Below, piece by piece: positions 20,377 through 29,677 of a stretch of 64,000 bases of DNA. A program made the translations under genes and the position numbers. The notes below the pieces were generated by a model. The model was given only the letters and a program-made list of their open reading frames with translations, searched no databases and was not told the origin of the DNA. Source of the DNA: Rummeliibacillus pycnus (GTDB taxonomy: Bacteria > Bacillota > Bacilli > Bacillales_A > Planococcaceae); NCBI RefSeq assembly GCF_002884495.1, contig NZ_KZ614145.1:2184423-2248422 (forward strand), in the 5' to 3' direction. Position 1 is the stretch's first letter, and each line of letters starts with the position of its first letter.

Positions 20377-21234
20377 ATGAGAATATATGCAGACAGTGCT
20401 TGTGATTTGCCAAAGTCATTTTACGAGCAAAACAATGTCAAAATTATTCCATTACGCGTTCAACTCAAAGAGCAAGAATATGATGATATTATTGGCGTGG
20501 ATATTCAAGAAGTATACGATGCCATTCGTGAAGGCGAACTATTAAAAACATCTCAAGCATCACCTGAACGTTTTCTAGAAGAATTCAGTGCATTAGGTCA
20601 GTCTGGAGATGAAGGAATCTACATTGCCTTCTCCTCTCAACTTTCAGGTACATACAGCACTGCTGTTATGATGGCAGAACAAGTAAAAGAAAAGTATCCT
20701 GACCTCAAACTTACCATTATCGATTCAAAATGTGCTTCACTAGGTTATGGTCTACTTGTAAAAGAAGCAGTACGTTTGCGAGAAGAAGGCTTTTCGGCAA
20801 ATGAAATTGCAGAAAAAATTCGCTTTAATGCTCAACATATGGAACATTTATTTACTGTAGAAGATTTAAATTATCTTGCAAAAGGTGGTCGTTTATCGAA
20901 AGCAAGTGCCTTTATTGGTGGACTTTTAAGTATAAAACCTGTCCTAGATGTTGAAGATGGTAAACTTATTCCTATTGAAAAATACCGGGGTCGTAAGAAA
21001 GTATTTAAACGCATTATTGAATTAATGAGAGAACGTGGTGATTGTCTTTCTGATCAAGTCATCGCTATATCACATAGTGATGACCTTGCAGCAGCAGAAG
21101 AGATGAAAGCCTTAATTATTGAAAACTTTCATCCAAAAGCAGTAGAGATTCATTTAATTGGTTCTGTAATTGCTGCACACACAGGGACAGGGACAATTGC
21201 TATTTTCTTTTTAAACAAGTTAGTAAAAGACTAA
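20377..21234 (+). CDS. yitS: DegV family fatty-acid-binding protein YitS
   Basis: A 285-residue DegV/FakB-type protein. It begins MRIYADSACDLP, has the ligand-contacting TSQASPERF near 65-73, GGRLSKASAF in the middle and GSVIAAHTGTGTIAIFF at the end. FakB proteins carry a fatty acid to the kinase FakA, so this protein may recycle exogenous or released fatty acids. An AGGAGG lies before the ATG. No fakA is nearby, so the partner is inferred. Confidence 0.9.
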   Translation: MRIYADSACDLPKSFYEQNNVKIIPLRVQLKEQEYDDIIGVDIQEVYDAIREGELLKTSQASPERFLEEFSALGQSGDEGIYIAFSSQLSGTYSTAVMMAEQVKEKYPDLKLTIIDSKCASLGYGLLVKEAVRLREEGFSANEIAEKIRFNAQHMEHLFTVEDLNYLAKGGRLSKASAFIGGLLSIKPVLDVEDGKLIPIEKYRGRKKVFKRIIELMRERGDCLSDQVIAISHSDDLAAAEEMKALIIENFHPKAVEIHLIGSVIAAHTGTGTIAIFFLNKLVKD

Positions 21235-21281
21235 TCATCTATGTAGCAAATTTTCTTAATAAGATTTATAGATTTTTAAGT

Positions 21282-21321
21282 AAAGAGCCCTTGATTTCTT
21301 TTGTGAAGTCAAGGGTTCTTT
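21282..21321. terminator. Terminator between yitS and the amylase-like gene
   Basis: AAAGAGCCCTTGA (21282-21294) pairs with TCAAGGGTTCTTT (21309-21321) with one G-T pair. It serves the convergent genes on both sides. Confidence 0.8.
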
Positions 21322-21335
21322 ACGATTATCTGCTA

Positions 21336-22793
21336 TTATTTTCTGCGTCCTCTACGTAATAATGCAATGATAAATCCAATGAAAATTACATATACAAGAC
21401 CTAAAGCAATCATGTATGGAATATTGATTCCTTTATGTTCTGTCACATGATATAGTTCTGCAACTTCACGATCTATAACTAAATTATATTTACCGTTGTC
21501 ATTTTGACGAACAGTGTCACTTTCAAACAAACCATGGAGTTCTTTATTCTTCCCAATAATTGAGGGATCTAATTCATATCTTTGAGTCTTATCAGTATTG
21601 TTAATCATCACAATCCATTTTTCATCGTCAGAATAACGTTCGAAAACGATTAAACCATTTTTATTTTCAAGTAATTTATAGTTACCTGTTCGAAGTGTCT
21701 CTGATTTATTTCGAAGTGATTGTAAATCTCCAATATAGGAAATGATATCGTCTTTTGTTCGAAAATCCAATGCTGAATGAGTCTCAGGAGCTTTTACTCC
21801 ATTTTGTGCTATTTCTGTACCATAAGTAACAATCGGGACACCAGGCATTGTCATTACAGCAGCTACAGCTACTTTAATACGTGTTGGAGGAAACATATTT
21901 TCCTCGGCTGATGCATGAGTAAAACGTGCACTATTTAAATCATCAATCATTAAGGCAGTTGGCTTATTTACCTCACCATTTACATATGCTTTGAATGGAT
22001 CTTCTAGTTTAGACGAATCTTCATCAACATTTTTGAAGATAGATTGATACGTATCAATGGTTTGTTTCTTATAATCCATGTCAAAATTAGCATCACTATC
22101 TTCGTTGGAAATAACATAAAGATTTTTATTTTGTTTCTTTAATGCAGCAATCACTTTATTGATAAATGCTGAATCTGCATTTCCTAAATGAGTCAATCGA
22201 ATACCGTCAACTTTATACTCTCCAACAAAATCTACTACTGCATTAATTAATGCTTGTTGCACATCTGGACGATTCGTCTTCCAGTTGATACGATTGTCAT
22301 TCGTGGATGTATACCAATCTTTGTGATTTTCTTCTAATGTCCATACATGGTTTTTACTGACATGATTAATCGGGAAATCAACCATTGCTTTTATATTATT
22401 TTTATGCAAATTATTCAATAATGCCTTAAATTCTTTACTAGTACCAAAGTTTCGTTCAATTTTGCTATAATCTACTACGTCATTGCCATCATATGTTTCT
22501 GATGAAAAAACAGAGCCCATTGAAACCATTGTAAAATCCAAATCATGCAAATAATCGATCTTCGTATCTATTCCTGCAAAATCCCCACCATGGAATGCTT
22601 TAGGATCTTTTGCGTTAATATTGTAATCATTCTCTACACTCTTATCAAAAAAACGATCGACTAATACGTCATATATACTTTCATTTTTGATCTGTTGATT
22701 TCTTTCTTCAGCATGTGCAATCGTCATTGAACTAATTGTTGTAGTAAGCAACACGGTTGCGACAGCTGAACTGATCCATTTTGCAACGTTCAC
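21336..22793 (-). CDS. Membrane-anchored GH13 amylase-like protein, probably inactive
   Basis: A 485-residue alpha-amylase-fold protein. It has a signal peptide (cleavage after AHA, residue 28) and a C-terminal membrane segment (about 457-478) ending RRGRRK, so the domain should face outside. The conserved regions are visible but altered. Region I is DFPINH (139-144). Region II reads GIRLTHLG, with T201 where the nucleophile Asp belongs. Region III keeps an acid in SNED (E231). Region IV reads IDDLNSARF, with L286-N287 in place of His-Asp. Two of three catalytic carboxylates are therefore missing. The start is the GTG at 22793, 9 nt after AGAGGAGG; an ATG at 22838 lacks a ribosome site. Confidence 0.85.
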   Translation of the reverse strand: MNVAKWISSAVATVLLTTTISSMTIAHAEERNQQIKNESIYDVLVDRFFDKSVENDYNINAKDPKAFHGGDFAGIDTKIDYLHDLDFTMVSMGSVFSSETYDGNDVVDYSKIERNFGTSKEFKALLNNLHKNNIKAMVDFPINHVSKNHVWTLEENHKDWYTSTNDNRINWKTNRPDVQQALINAVVDFVGEYKVDGIRLTHLGNADSAFINKVIAALKKQNKNLYVISNEDSDANFDMDYKKQTIDTYQSIFKNVDEDSSKLEDPFKAYVNGEVNKPTALMIDDLNSARFTHASAEENMFPPTRIKVAVAAVMTMPGVPIVTYGTEIAQNGVKAPETHSALDFRTKDDIISYIGDLQSLRNKSETLRTGNYKLLENKNGLIVFERYSDDEKWIVMINNTDKTQRYELDPSIIGKNKELHGLFESDTVRQNDNGKYNLVIDREVAELYHVTEHKGINIPYMIALGLVYVIFIGFIIALLRRGRRK

Positions 22794-23013
22794 TTTTGAA
22801 GTCCTCCTCTGTAGAACTGTCCAAAGTAATTTTATCAAACCATTCCAAAACTCTCCATGTTTTCAATAAAAAAACCTAATCAAATTCGACAAAAGTGTGA
22901 AGAAAAAAATTTTACGATCATTCTATTATTTGAATCAATTTCATAAATAGAATTCTAGTTAAAAACAAGAATTTTATATTGTTCGGTACTATAAATATAT
23001 TATCCACTATACA

Positions 23014-23129
23014 TTCCGCTACAGACGGCGCTTTCCACGGGCGAGCGTTGAGCCTCCTCGCTCACTTCGTTCTCTGCGGGGTCTCCCCTATCTCGCTTTC
23101 CCGCAGGAGTCGCCGTCTTCCGCTTCATT
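23014..23129. repeat. Fullest copy of the dispersed GC-rich hairpin repeat
   Basis: About 116 bp, GC-rich against an AT-rich background. AGACGGCG (23023-23030) pairs with CGCCGTCT (23111-23118). Between them lie CTTTCCACGGGCG, CCTCCTCGCTCACTTCG, CTGCGGGGTCT and CCCGCAGGAGT. Copies with the same blocks occur elsewhere in the window. The surrounding gap 22,794-23,310 has no supported gene; an open frame at 23,000-23,236 only traverses this repeat. Confidence 0.8.
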
Positions 23130-23310
23130 GATACGGTTCTAATTAGATATGGCATATAAAATAGAGCTATATTAAATGTTCGTTTTTTTGAAAAAACTAG
23201 AATGAATTCGGATTTCCATCGTTCGAAGTTTCTCATAATTCTACGGGAATGAATCTTCCAGTATATAGAAATGGATGGAATATAAACAATATTATTACAA
23301 AATCTTTAAT

Positions 23311-23343
23311 AAAAAAACACCCCAACAATAAATGTAAGGGTGT
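23311..23343 (-). terminator. Terminator of yisL
   Basis: ACACCC (23317-23322) pairs with GGGTGT (23338-23343). A run of seven T follows on the minus strand. Confidence 0.7.
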
Positions 23344-23365
23344 GGCAATTCAAGATTAGCTTATT

Positions 23366-23722
23366 CTACCAAAATTTCATACCTAATGGTAAGTGGAAGC
23401 CCATATAAATCGTAAAGATTAAGAAAATCAAAAACAGAACCCATAGAGTACCAGTAGATTTGCTTTTTTCTTTACGGACTAACACCATTTCCATCATACT
23501 AATTACAAAAAGACCACCTAGTAATTTTAGTCCGTATTGCATAGCCATTGTGCCGGCCATTGCTGAACTGAAAAGTATTCCACCAGTTATGATAATTAAG
23601 ATATAAAATACACGTAAAATCATATGTGTTACTTTTTGTCCTTTAGAACCAGCTTGCATCGATACTGATACAAAGAATAATATAATTGCGATTAAAATCG
23701 CTGTTAAGTGCATGTGTGGCAA
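23366..23722 (-). CDS. yisL: DUF1516 membrane protein YisL
   Basis: A 118-residue protein with four membrane segments, of the YisL (DUF1516) family. The THMILRVFYILIIITGG block and the end FHLPLGMKFW are characteristic. The start is a TTG at 23722, 9 nt after GGAGG; it yields MPHMHLTAIL, matching the B. subtilis start and length. The frame is open upstream to 23788 but has no better signal. Function is unknown. It lies upstream of yisK on the same strand. Confidence 0.88.
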   Translation of the reverse strand: MPHMHLTAILIAIILFFVSVSMQAGSKGQKVTHMILRVFYILIIITGGILFSSAMAGTMAMQYGLKLLGGLFVISMMEMVLVRKEKSKSTGTLWVLFLIFLIFTIYMGFHLPLGMKFW

Positions 23723-23793
23723 TTTCAAAATCCTCCATTCTCTTTTACTAGTCACATTTATCCTATCAAAAGAGTATAAACTATACAAATATA

Positions 23794-23827
23794 ACAGACC
23801 GATGGAAAACTACTTCCATCGGTCTGT
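23794..23827 (-). terminator. Hairpin after yisK
   Basis: ACAGACCGATGGAA (23794-23807) pairs perfectly with TTCCATCGGTCTGT (23814-23827). The following T run on the minus strand is weak. Confidence 0.7.
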
Positions 23828-23854
23828 GTCAAATTAGTGACTAAATTAAATCAT

Positions 23855-24757
23855 TTACTCGAAGCGGTTGACTAATGTACCGATTCCTTCAATTGAAACT
23901 TTTACTTCATCACCAGCTTTAAGGTATTGAGGTGGATTCATCCCTTTACCTACACCAGCTGGAGTTCCTGTTAAAATAACATCCCCTGGTTCTAAAGTTA
24001 CTAAACTAGAGATCTCTACGATTAAATCTTCTACAGTGTGCATCATATCGCTAGTTGAACCATTTTGACGTACTTCATCATTTACTTTTGTCACAACTGT
24101 TAAATTTTGTGGATTAGGTATTTCATCTTTCGTTACTAAGTATGGTCCCATTGGACAAGCACCATCTAAACTTTTACCTAAGAAAAACTGTTTATGTTTT
24201 GTTTGTAAATCACGTGCGGTGATATCGTTGGCAATTGTATAGCCAAAAACATAATCAAATGCTAAGTTTTTCGGTATATTTTTTCCTTTCTTAGCAATGA
24301 CTACAGCCAATTCACCCTCATAGTCTAACTGTGAAGTTACATCTGCATGTACAGATAGCGTTTGTTTATCTGCCGCAATTGATGTTGGAGCTTTCGTAAA
24401 GACCATGATATCTTCGGGTGCTTGCTCAGAACCCATTTCTTTTGCATGTTCATCATAGTTTTTACCGATACAAATAATGTTTTTGGTTGTACGTGGAATT
24501 GGTGCTAACCACTCAATTTCACTGAAATCATGTTTAAATTGAGATGGATTCTCTGATTGTTGTGCTGCTCTTACAAGTTTACGAGTTTGTTCTACAAATT
24601 CATAACCATACGTCATTCCTTCTACTATGGTTGCAGCATAAGAAGGGAGTACTTGAAGCGCTTCTTGAATTGCTAATACATCCCAAACAGCTTCTTCTTT
24701 TTTTACTTTTGGACCAAAACTTAAAACATCGTTATAACGAAAAGATAAGATTTTCAT
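23855..24757 (-). CDS. yisK: Fumarylacetoacetate hydrolase family protein YisK
   Basis: A 300-residue FAH-family enzyme. ICIGKNYDEHAKEMG, DYEGELAVVIAKKG and EPGDVILTGTPAGVG give the metal-binding FAH core. B. subtilis YisK is a homologue described as an oxaloacetate decarboxylase linked to cell shape; the same reaction is an inference here. The ATG at 24757 follows AAGGAG and gives the family length; the frame extends ten codons further upstream. The DUF418 gene lies 40 bp upstream on the same strand. Confidence 0.9.
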   Translation of the reverse strand: MKILSFRYNDVLSFGPKVKKEEAVWDVLAIQEALQVLPSYAATIVEGMTYGYEFVEQTRKLVRAAQQSENPSQFKHDFSEIEWLAPIPRTTKNIICIGKNYDEHAKEMGSEQAPEDIMVFTKAPTSIAADKQTLSVHADVTSQLDYEGELAVVIAKKGKNIPKNLAFDYVFGYTIANDITARDLQTKHKQFFLGKSLDGACPMGPYLVTKDEIPNPQNLTVVTKVNDEVRQNGSTSDMMHTVEDLIVEISSLVTLEPGDVILTGTPAGVGKGMNPPQYLKAGDEVKVSIEGIGTLVNRFE

Positions 24758-24797
24758 GAAAATTGGCACTCCTTCTTTTTTTACCATGATACATCAT

Positions 24798-25991
24798 TTA
24801 GTGATTTATTTCCTCTTTTTTCAGTACAGTTTTTCCATAAGTTATTCTCTTCCAAACTGCTTCAATTGGTCCTTGCTTAAATAGCATAAACCAAATCGTT
24901 GCAAAGACGAGTTGTATCACGTAAATGCCGACAGCTAGCCCTGTTGCTGTATCTACTCCAATTTTACCATAAAGTCCTAAACCATAATGATAAAAGATAA
25001 ACGTTCCGACAATAGATTGCATCATGTAGATCGTCAAAGACATCCGTCCAGCCTTTGCAATGGGCGATAATAATTTTGTCGCATAAGGAATACAGCAAAT
25101 CAAAACAAACAGGCTAACATAACCTAAAGCCAACATTGGCCCTCCAAAATACGCTTGAATATAATCTATAAAGATATTGCGGTTCATAGTATATGGGAAT
25201 GATTTTAAAACAATACCTATGGGAATCATTGTAGTGGCTAAGATCAGCCATAAATTCAGCCTATTTTTTGCTTTTTCGATTAATCTCCATTTTGAAGCAG
25301 CTGCACCGATCAACATGTAGGGTAAAATTGTAAAGAGAGACATAATCCACATTTGTAGAGAGAATTGAATGGACAAATCTGTTAATCGTTGGGTAAACGC
25401 TTCAGTCCAAGTTCCGGAACCGTATGCCTTTATGGCATTTTCTACCCCCTCAATATCTATAAATTGAGACATATCACTACTTGAAGGATTCCCTAAAACC
25501 GTAAGCTCTGTTAGTAATGCCATGAAGCCATTAATCACTGTGTAAAAAATTAAACTAATCGCCAATAAAAATCCTGGTCTTAAACGAATGAGCGTCATTA
25601 ATATAAATCCACAAAAAGCATAAGTCATCAAAATATCTCCCCACCATATGAATAATGCATGGAAGATACCAATAAGAAATAGAAATACTAAACGCTTAAT
25701 CCCTAATTTATAAAATGAATCTCCTAAACATGTTGCTTTTGAATATTGCATGGCAAGTCCATATCCAAAAAGCATTGAAAAAAGTGGATAAAAACTCCCC
25801 TGTACCAAGATATCTAGCCATTTTTGAAACTCCTTATCGGCAGGTACAGTAAACCAAGTCTTCAAATCGATATGTGGTAGCGGTGTACTAAATGCAAACA
25901 TATTAACAAGTAAAATACCTAGTAAACTCACACCACGAAGTATATCCAGAATATCTATTCGCTGTGTACTAGTGGTTGGACTACTATTCAC
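24798..25991 (-). CDS. DUF418 (YeiB-like) membrane protein
   Basis: A 397-residue polytopic membrane protein with about ten hydrophobic segments. The start RIDILDILRGVSLLGILLVN is typical of YeiB/YxaH-like proteins, and the C-terminal half is the DUF418 domain (GRMSLTIYMMQSI). Related to acyltransferase-3-like folds; function unproven. The GTG start at 25991 is preceded by AGGGGG. It starts only 14 bp after the addA stop, so it is probably transcribed with addBA. Confidence 0.85.
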   Translation of the reverse strand: MNSSPTTSTQRIDILDILRGVSLLGILLVNMFAFSTPLPHIDLKTWFTVPADKEFQKWLDILVQGSFYPLFSMLFGYGLAMQYSKATCLGDSFYKLGIKRLVFLFLIGIFHALFIWWGDILMTYAFCGFILMTLIRLRPGFLLAISLIFYTVINGFMALLTELTVLGNPSSSDMSQFIDIEGVENAIKAYGSGTWTEAFTQRLTDLSIQFSLQMWIMSLFTILPYMLIGAAASKWRLIEKAKNRLNLWLILATTMIPIGIVLKSFPYTMNRNIFIDYIQAYFGGPMLALGYVSLFVLICCIPYATKLLSPIAKAGRMSLTIYMMQSIVGTFIFYHYGLGLYGKIGVDTATGLAVGIYVIQLVFATIWFMLFKQGPIEAVWKRITYGKTVLKKEEINH

Positions 25992-26005
25992 TTTAAAATA
26001 TCCCC

Positions 26006-29000
26006 CTACAATTGAACTGACTGCTTGGCATCAAATGCATAAATTACTTTCTCGTGCACGTTGATTTTTAAAATTTCCTCTAATGCTCTCTTATACAATG
26101 AAAGTTGAACATCATATCGGTTAACCATTTCTCTTCGTAATCCTTCAATTGTTTTCATACTTGGTTGCAGATGATCTGTTTTATAATCGAGTAATATCCA
26201 TTGCCCATTTGAATCTTTCAGTAAACAGTCAACTACCCCTTGCACAATTTGTGTGTCACCTTCGTTATCCTCAAGACTAATTGTAAATGGCATTTCACGA
26301 TGTAATTCCAGCGCATGCATAAATCGATGTCCGATCTCTGTGTCAAAAAATTCTATGATCTTATCAGCCTGTACGGCTGTACCTTCCTCTTGTGTTAGTA
26401 GTTGTCTCTCTACTAAAATTTGAACAAATTGATGTACCGCCTCTACATCATGTAAACCCTCTTGTGGGATGTGTTGCATTACCGTGTGCATAGCCGTACC
26501 AATTTCTGCAGCAGTTAATGAACGTTGTTGTAAAAATGAAGGTCTTGTTGCTACTCTTTGCTGATTTGATGAAACTTTCGTAAAATACTCTGGTTCTTCT
26601 TGTGCTTCTAAATGTTGCAATCGTTTTAACTCACTAACCGATGTTTTAGAACGTTTCGCAATAGCATGTTCAAATGCATACGGTGTATCAAAACGGTTTC
26701 GAATTTCTTTTAAAATCGATTCATCAACTTGAGGCTCTTTTTGTGCCATTTCTTCTTTTGAACTGATTTCTTCATCGATTGTTTTAAGTTCATCTGTATC
26801 TATTACTGTAAGTTTCCAATGTGACAATTCCTTATTATTCTCATCATTACCTTCAAAATCAGGATGACTTGCAAATGCTGGGCCGATCCAATCCAAATAG
26901 TTTTTTGCACTTGCACGAATATAATCTGGAATCATACCATTTTGGTGAAGTTGCTTTGAGTCAACCCATTTTTTTTGAGTTTTCCCCCAATCCTTCACAG
27001 TACCAACTAGATATAGCTTTTCTTTTGCTCGTGTCATCGCAACATACAAAATACGCATTTCTTCAGATTTCATTTCGAGCGTCTTCTTTTCAACCATTGC
27101 TAAGAATGGTAGAGAAGTATATTGAATTCTCTTTTCTGGGTCAATCATTTTTACCCCCAAACCAAATTCTTGGTCAAACAAATAAGGTAAATGGAAATCC
27201 ATTTTGTTAAATTCCCTTCCTAGCCCTGCAACAAAAACAAATGGAAATTCTAATCCTTTTGAAGCGTGAATCGTCATCAGGCGTACAACATTTTCTTTTT
27301 CGCTTATTGCACGTGCTTCTCCCAAGTCGTCCCCTCTTAATCTCATGCGCTCTACAAATCTTAAGAAGCGGAAAAGCCCTCGAAATGACGTTTTTTCGTA
27401 AGCAATAGCACGGTCATGTAATGCGCGTAAATTCGCTTGACGTTGTTTACCATTTAACATTGCCCCGACCATTTCATAATAATTCGTATCCATATATACT
27501 CGCCAAATTAAATCAGACAAAGAGCCACGTCTAGCTAAATCACGCCATTCTTCTAGGTGCAATAAGAATCGTTGTAATTTCTCGGCAGTCGAAGATTTTA
27601 AGCCTGCACCTTCATTACGTACAAATTGTTTTAATGCATCATAAAAAGCTGCTTTTGGCTCAGCTAAACGAATACTTGCTAATTCATTTTCCGTTAACCC
27701 TACAAAAGGTGCTCTTAGCACGGAAGCCAAAGGTATGTCTTGATACGGATTATCGATAATTTTCAATGTGTTTAACATGATCATCACTTCTAGTGCCTCA
27801 AAATAACCTTTTGAAACTTCTGCATATAGTGGAATTCCTGCTGTCTTAAATTCTTCCACAATATCTACTGACCAAGTCATAGAACGCATGAGAATGACAA
27901 AATCTCGATATTCAACAGGTCTCTCCTTTTTCTCCCAAGGGTCAAAGACGACCATATCCGAATCCATGATTCGACGAATTTCTTTAATAATATATCTTGC
28001 TTCCTGCTGAGACTTTTTCAAATCTTCTTCAGCTAAAAGTTCTGAATCTGTTTCTTCTTCCTCTTTTTCAGCAGTATGTAAGATTGCTAATTCAAGAGGC
28101 ATCTCTTTTTCATCATATGGTGCTTTAGGTTTTAAAGCTGCTGCTGCATCATAAGCAACTTCACCAACTTCTTCTCCCATAACTTGTTGAAAAACAAAAT
28201 TCGTACCATGTAAAACTTCTGGTCGACTACGAAAGTTTGCATTCAAGTCTATTCGTAAACCTGTATCAGTTGAATTTTCATTGTATTTTAAATATTTATG
28301 CAAGAATAATGTTGGTTCGGCTAAACGGAATCGATAGATGGACTGTTTTACATCTCCTACCATAAACATGTTACCGTTTGCTGCATCCCCGCTTTTTACT
28401 AGTTGCAATATGGTTTCTTGCAAACGATTTGTATCTTGGTATTCATCGACTAATACTTCTTTAAATTGTGCGCGATAATCAAGTGCTACAGAAGACGGTA
28501 CAAGATTTCCATCTACTTCATCAGTTAAAATAGATAAGGCAAAATGCTCTAAATCGGAAAAGTCAACGATTCCTTTTGTACTCTTCGCTTTGCCATATTC
28601 CACACTAAATTGAATTGCTAACTCTACCAGTGTTTCAATCAATGGTTTCATCAAACGAATTTCATCTAGTAGTTTCTCAGGAGTACGTTTAAAATAAGTT
28701 TCTATGTTTTTTTCAAATAATTCCTTTGCTTGTTTTCGTTTTGACTTTGCAAGTTCTAATAACTCTTCATCACAGCTACCTTTTCTTTGCGATTTTGCAC
28801 GATCTAATTTCGCAGTTTGAAAGAAATGGTAAGCTTCTTTCCAACTACGTTCTGTTATGAAACCTCGTGCTTCTTGATACAAAATTAGATCTTTTTGTGC
28901 TGTTTCTCCAAAAGCAAACGGACCATCAGGTTGCAAAGAAAGTTGACGTACTTCTTCTGCTAAACCAATTGCACCATCAATACTGTGTAAAATAGCTTTT

Positions 29001-29677
29001 TTAATATGCTTTGTTATTTCTAAATCATCAATTGTCGTATTTTCGTCAATTGTATACTGATCTGGTAATGAACGAAGCCACTTAATGGGTTCCGGATTTA
29101 CTCTAGACATTTCATAAAGTTTATTGAGTAAAACCTCGATTGCTTGATCATCACGATCAGAAGTGAAACTATCGACTAAACGATAAATTTCTTCAACATT
29201 TTCTCCATCGTATGCACTCTCTAATACTTCTGCTAAAGTATCATCCTTTAACAATGCAGCTTCTGTATCATCAGCAATTCTGAATCCTGGATCGATATCT
29301 AATAAGTATGCATATTGTCGAACAATATTTAAGCAAAATGAATGCAATGTTGATATTTGTGCTTTATTGATTAAGCTGAGCTGTTTACGTAAATGTTTGG
29401 ATTGTGGATTTTTACGAATTTCTTTTTCTAAGGCATTAGCCATACGATGTCGCATTTCAGCGGCTGAGGCATTTGTAAACGTCACAACGAGAAGCTGATC
29501 TACGTCTATAGGGTCTGCTGTAGAAATTACTTTTTCAATCATTCTATTAATAAGAACAGCTGTTTTCCCTGAACCTGCAGCAGCAGAAACTAATATATCT
29601 CTTCCAGATGCCCAGATTGCTTTCCATTGTTCATCTGTCCAAGTAGCATCTTCTGGTTTCTTAGGAATCTGAATCAT
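26006..29677 (-). CDS. addA: AddA helicase-nuclease subunit
   Basis: A 1223-residue subunit of the AddAB enzyme, which processes double-strand ends for RecA-dependent recombination. Walker A is AAAGSGKT (32-39) and the UvrD-type helicase motifs follow (VDEYQDTN, VGDVKQSIYRFR, MTIHASKGLEFP, LYVAMTRAKEKLY). The C-terminal RecB-like nuclease has LLDYKTDHL and QLSLYKRAL. Length is normal. Its start overlaps the addB end by 17 bp and has AAGGAGG 9 nt upstream, so the two are translationally linked. Confidence 0.97.
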   Translation of the reverse strand: MIQIPKKPEDATWTDEQWKAIWASGRDILVSAAAGSGKTAVLINRMIEKVISTADPIDVDQLLVVTFTNASAAEMRHRMANALEKEIRKNPQSKHLRKQLSLINKAQISTLHSFCLNIVRQYAYLLDIDPGFRIADDTEAALLKDDTLAEVLESAYDGENVEEIYRLVDSFTSDRDDQAIEVLLNKLYEMSRVNPEPIKWLRSLPDQYTIDENTTIDDLEITKHIKKAILHSIDGAIGLAEEVRQLSLQPDGPFAFGETAQKDLILYQEARGFITERSWKEAYHFFQTAKLDRAKSQRKGSCDEELLELAKSKRKQAKELFEKNIETYFKRTPEKLLDEIRLMKPLIETLVELAIQFSVEYGKAKSTKGIVDFSDLEHFALSILTDEVDGNLVPSSVALDYRAQFKEVLVDEYQDTNRLQETILQLVKSGDAANGNMFMVGDVKQSIYRFRLAEPTLFLHKYLKYNENSTDTGLRIDLNANFRSRPEVLHGTNFVFQQVMGEEVGEVAYDAAAALKPKAPYDEKEMPLELAILHTAEKEEEETDSELLAEEDLKKSQQEARYIIKEIRRIMDSDMVVFDPWEKKERPVEYRDFVILMRSMTWSVDIVEEFKTAGIPLYAEVSKGYFEALEVMIMLNTLKIIDNPYQDIPLASVLRAPFVGLTENELASIRLAEPKAAFYDALKQFVRNEGAGLKSSTAEKLQRFLLHLEEWRDLARRGSLSDLIWRVYMDTNYYEMVGAMLNGKQRQANLRALHDRAIAYEKTSFRGLFRFLRFVERMRLRGDDLGEARAISEKENVVRLMTIHASKGLEFPFVFVAGLGREFNKMDFHLPYLFDQEFGLGVKMIDPEKRIQYTSLPFLAMVEKKTLEMKSEEMRILYVAMTRAKEKLYLVGTVKDWGKTQKKWVDSKQLHQNGMIPDYIRASAKNYLDWIGPAFASHPDFEGNDENNKELSHWKLTVIDTDELKTIDEEISSKEEMAQKEPQVDESILKEIRNRFDTPYAFEHAIAKRSKTSVSELKRLQHLEAQEEPEYFTKVSSNQQRVATRPSFLQQRSLTAAEIGTAMHTVMQHIPQEGLHDVEAVHQFVQILVERQLLTQEEGTAVQADKIIEFFDTEIGHRFMHALELHREMPFTISLEDNEGDTQIVQGVVDCLLKDSNGQWILLDYKTDHLQPSMKTIEGLRREMVNRYDVQLSLYKRALEEILKINVHEKVIYAFDAKQSVQL

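Noticed and set aside
23000-23236. 78-codon frame in the minus strand
   Set aside because: It traverses the dispersed GC-rich repeat and has no family similarity or ribosome site.
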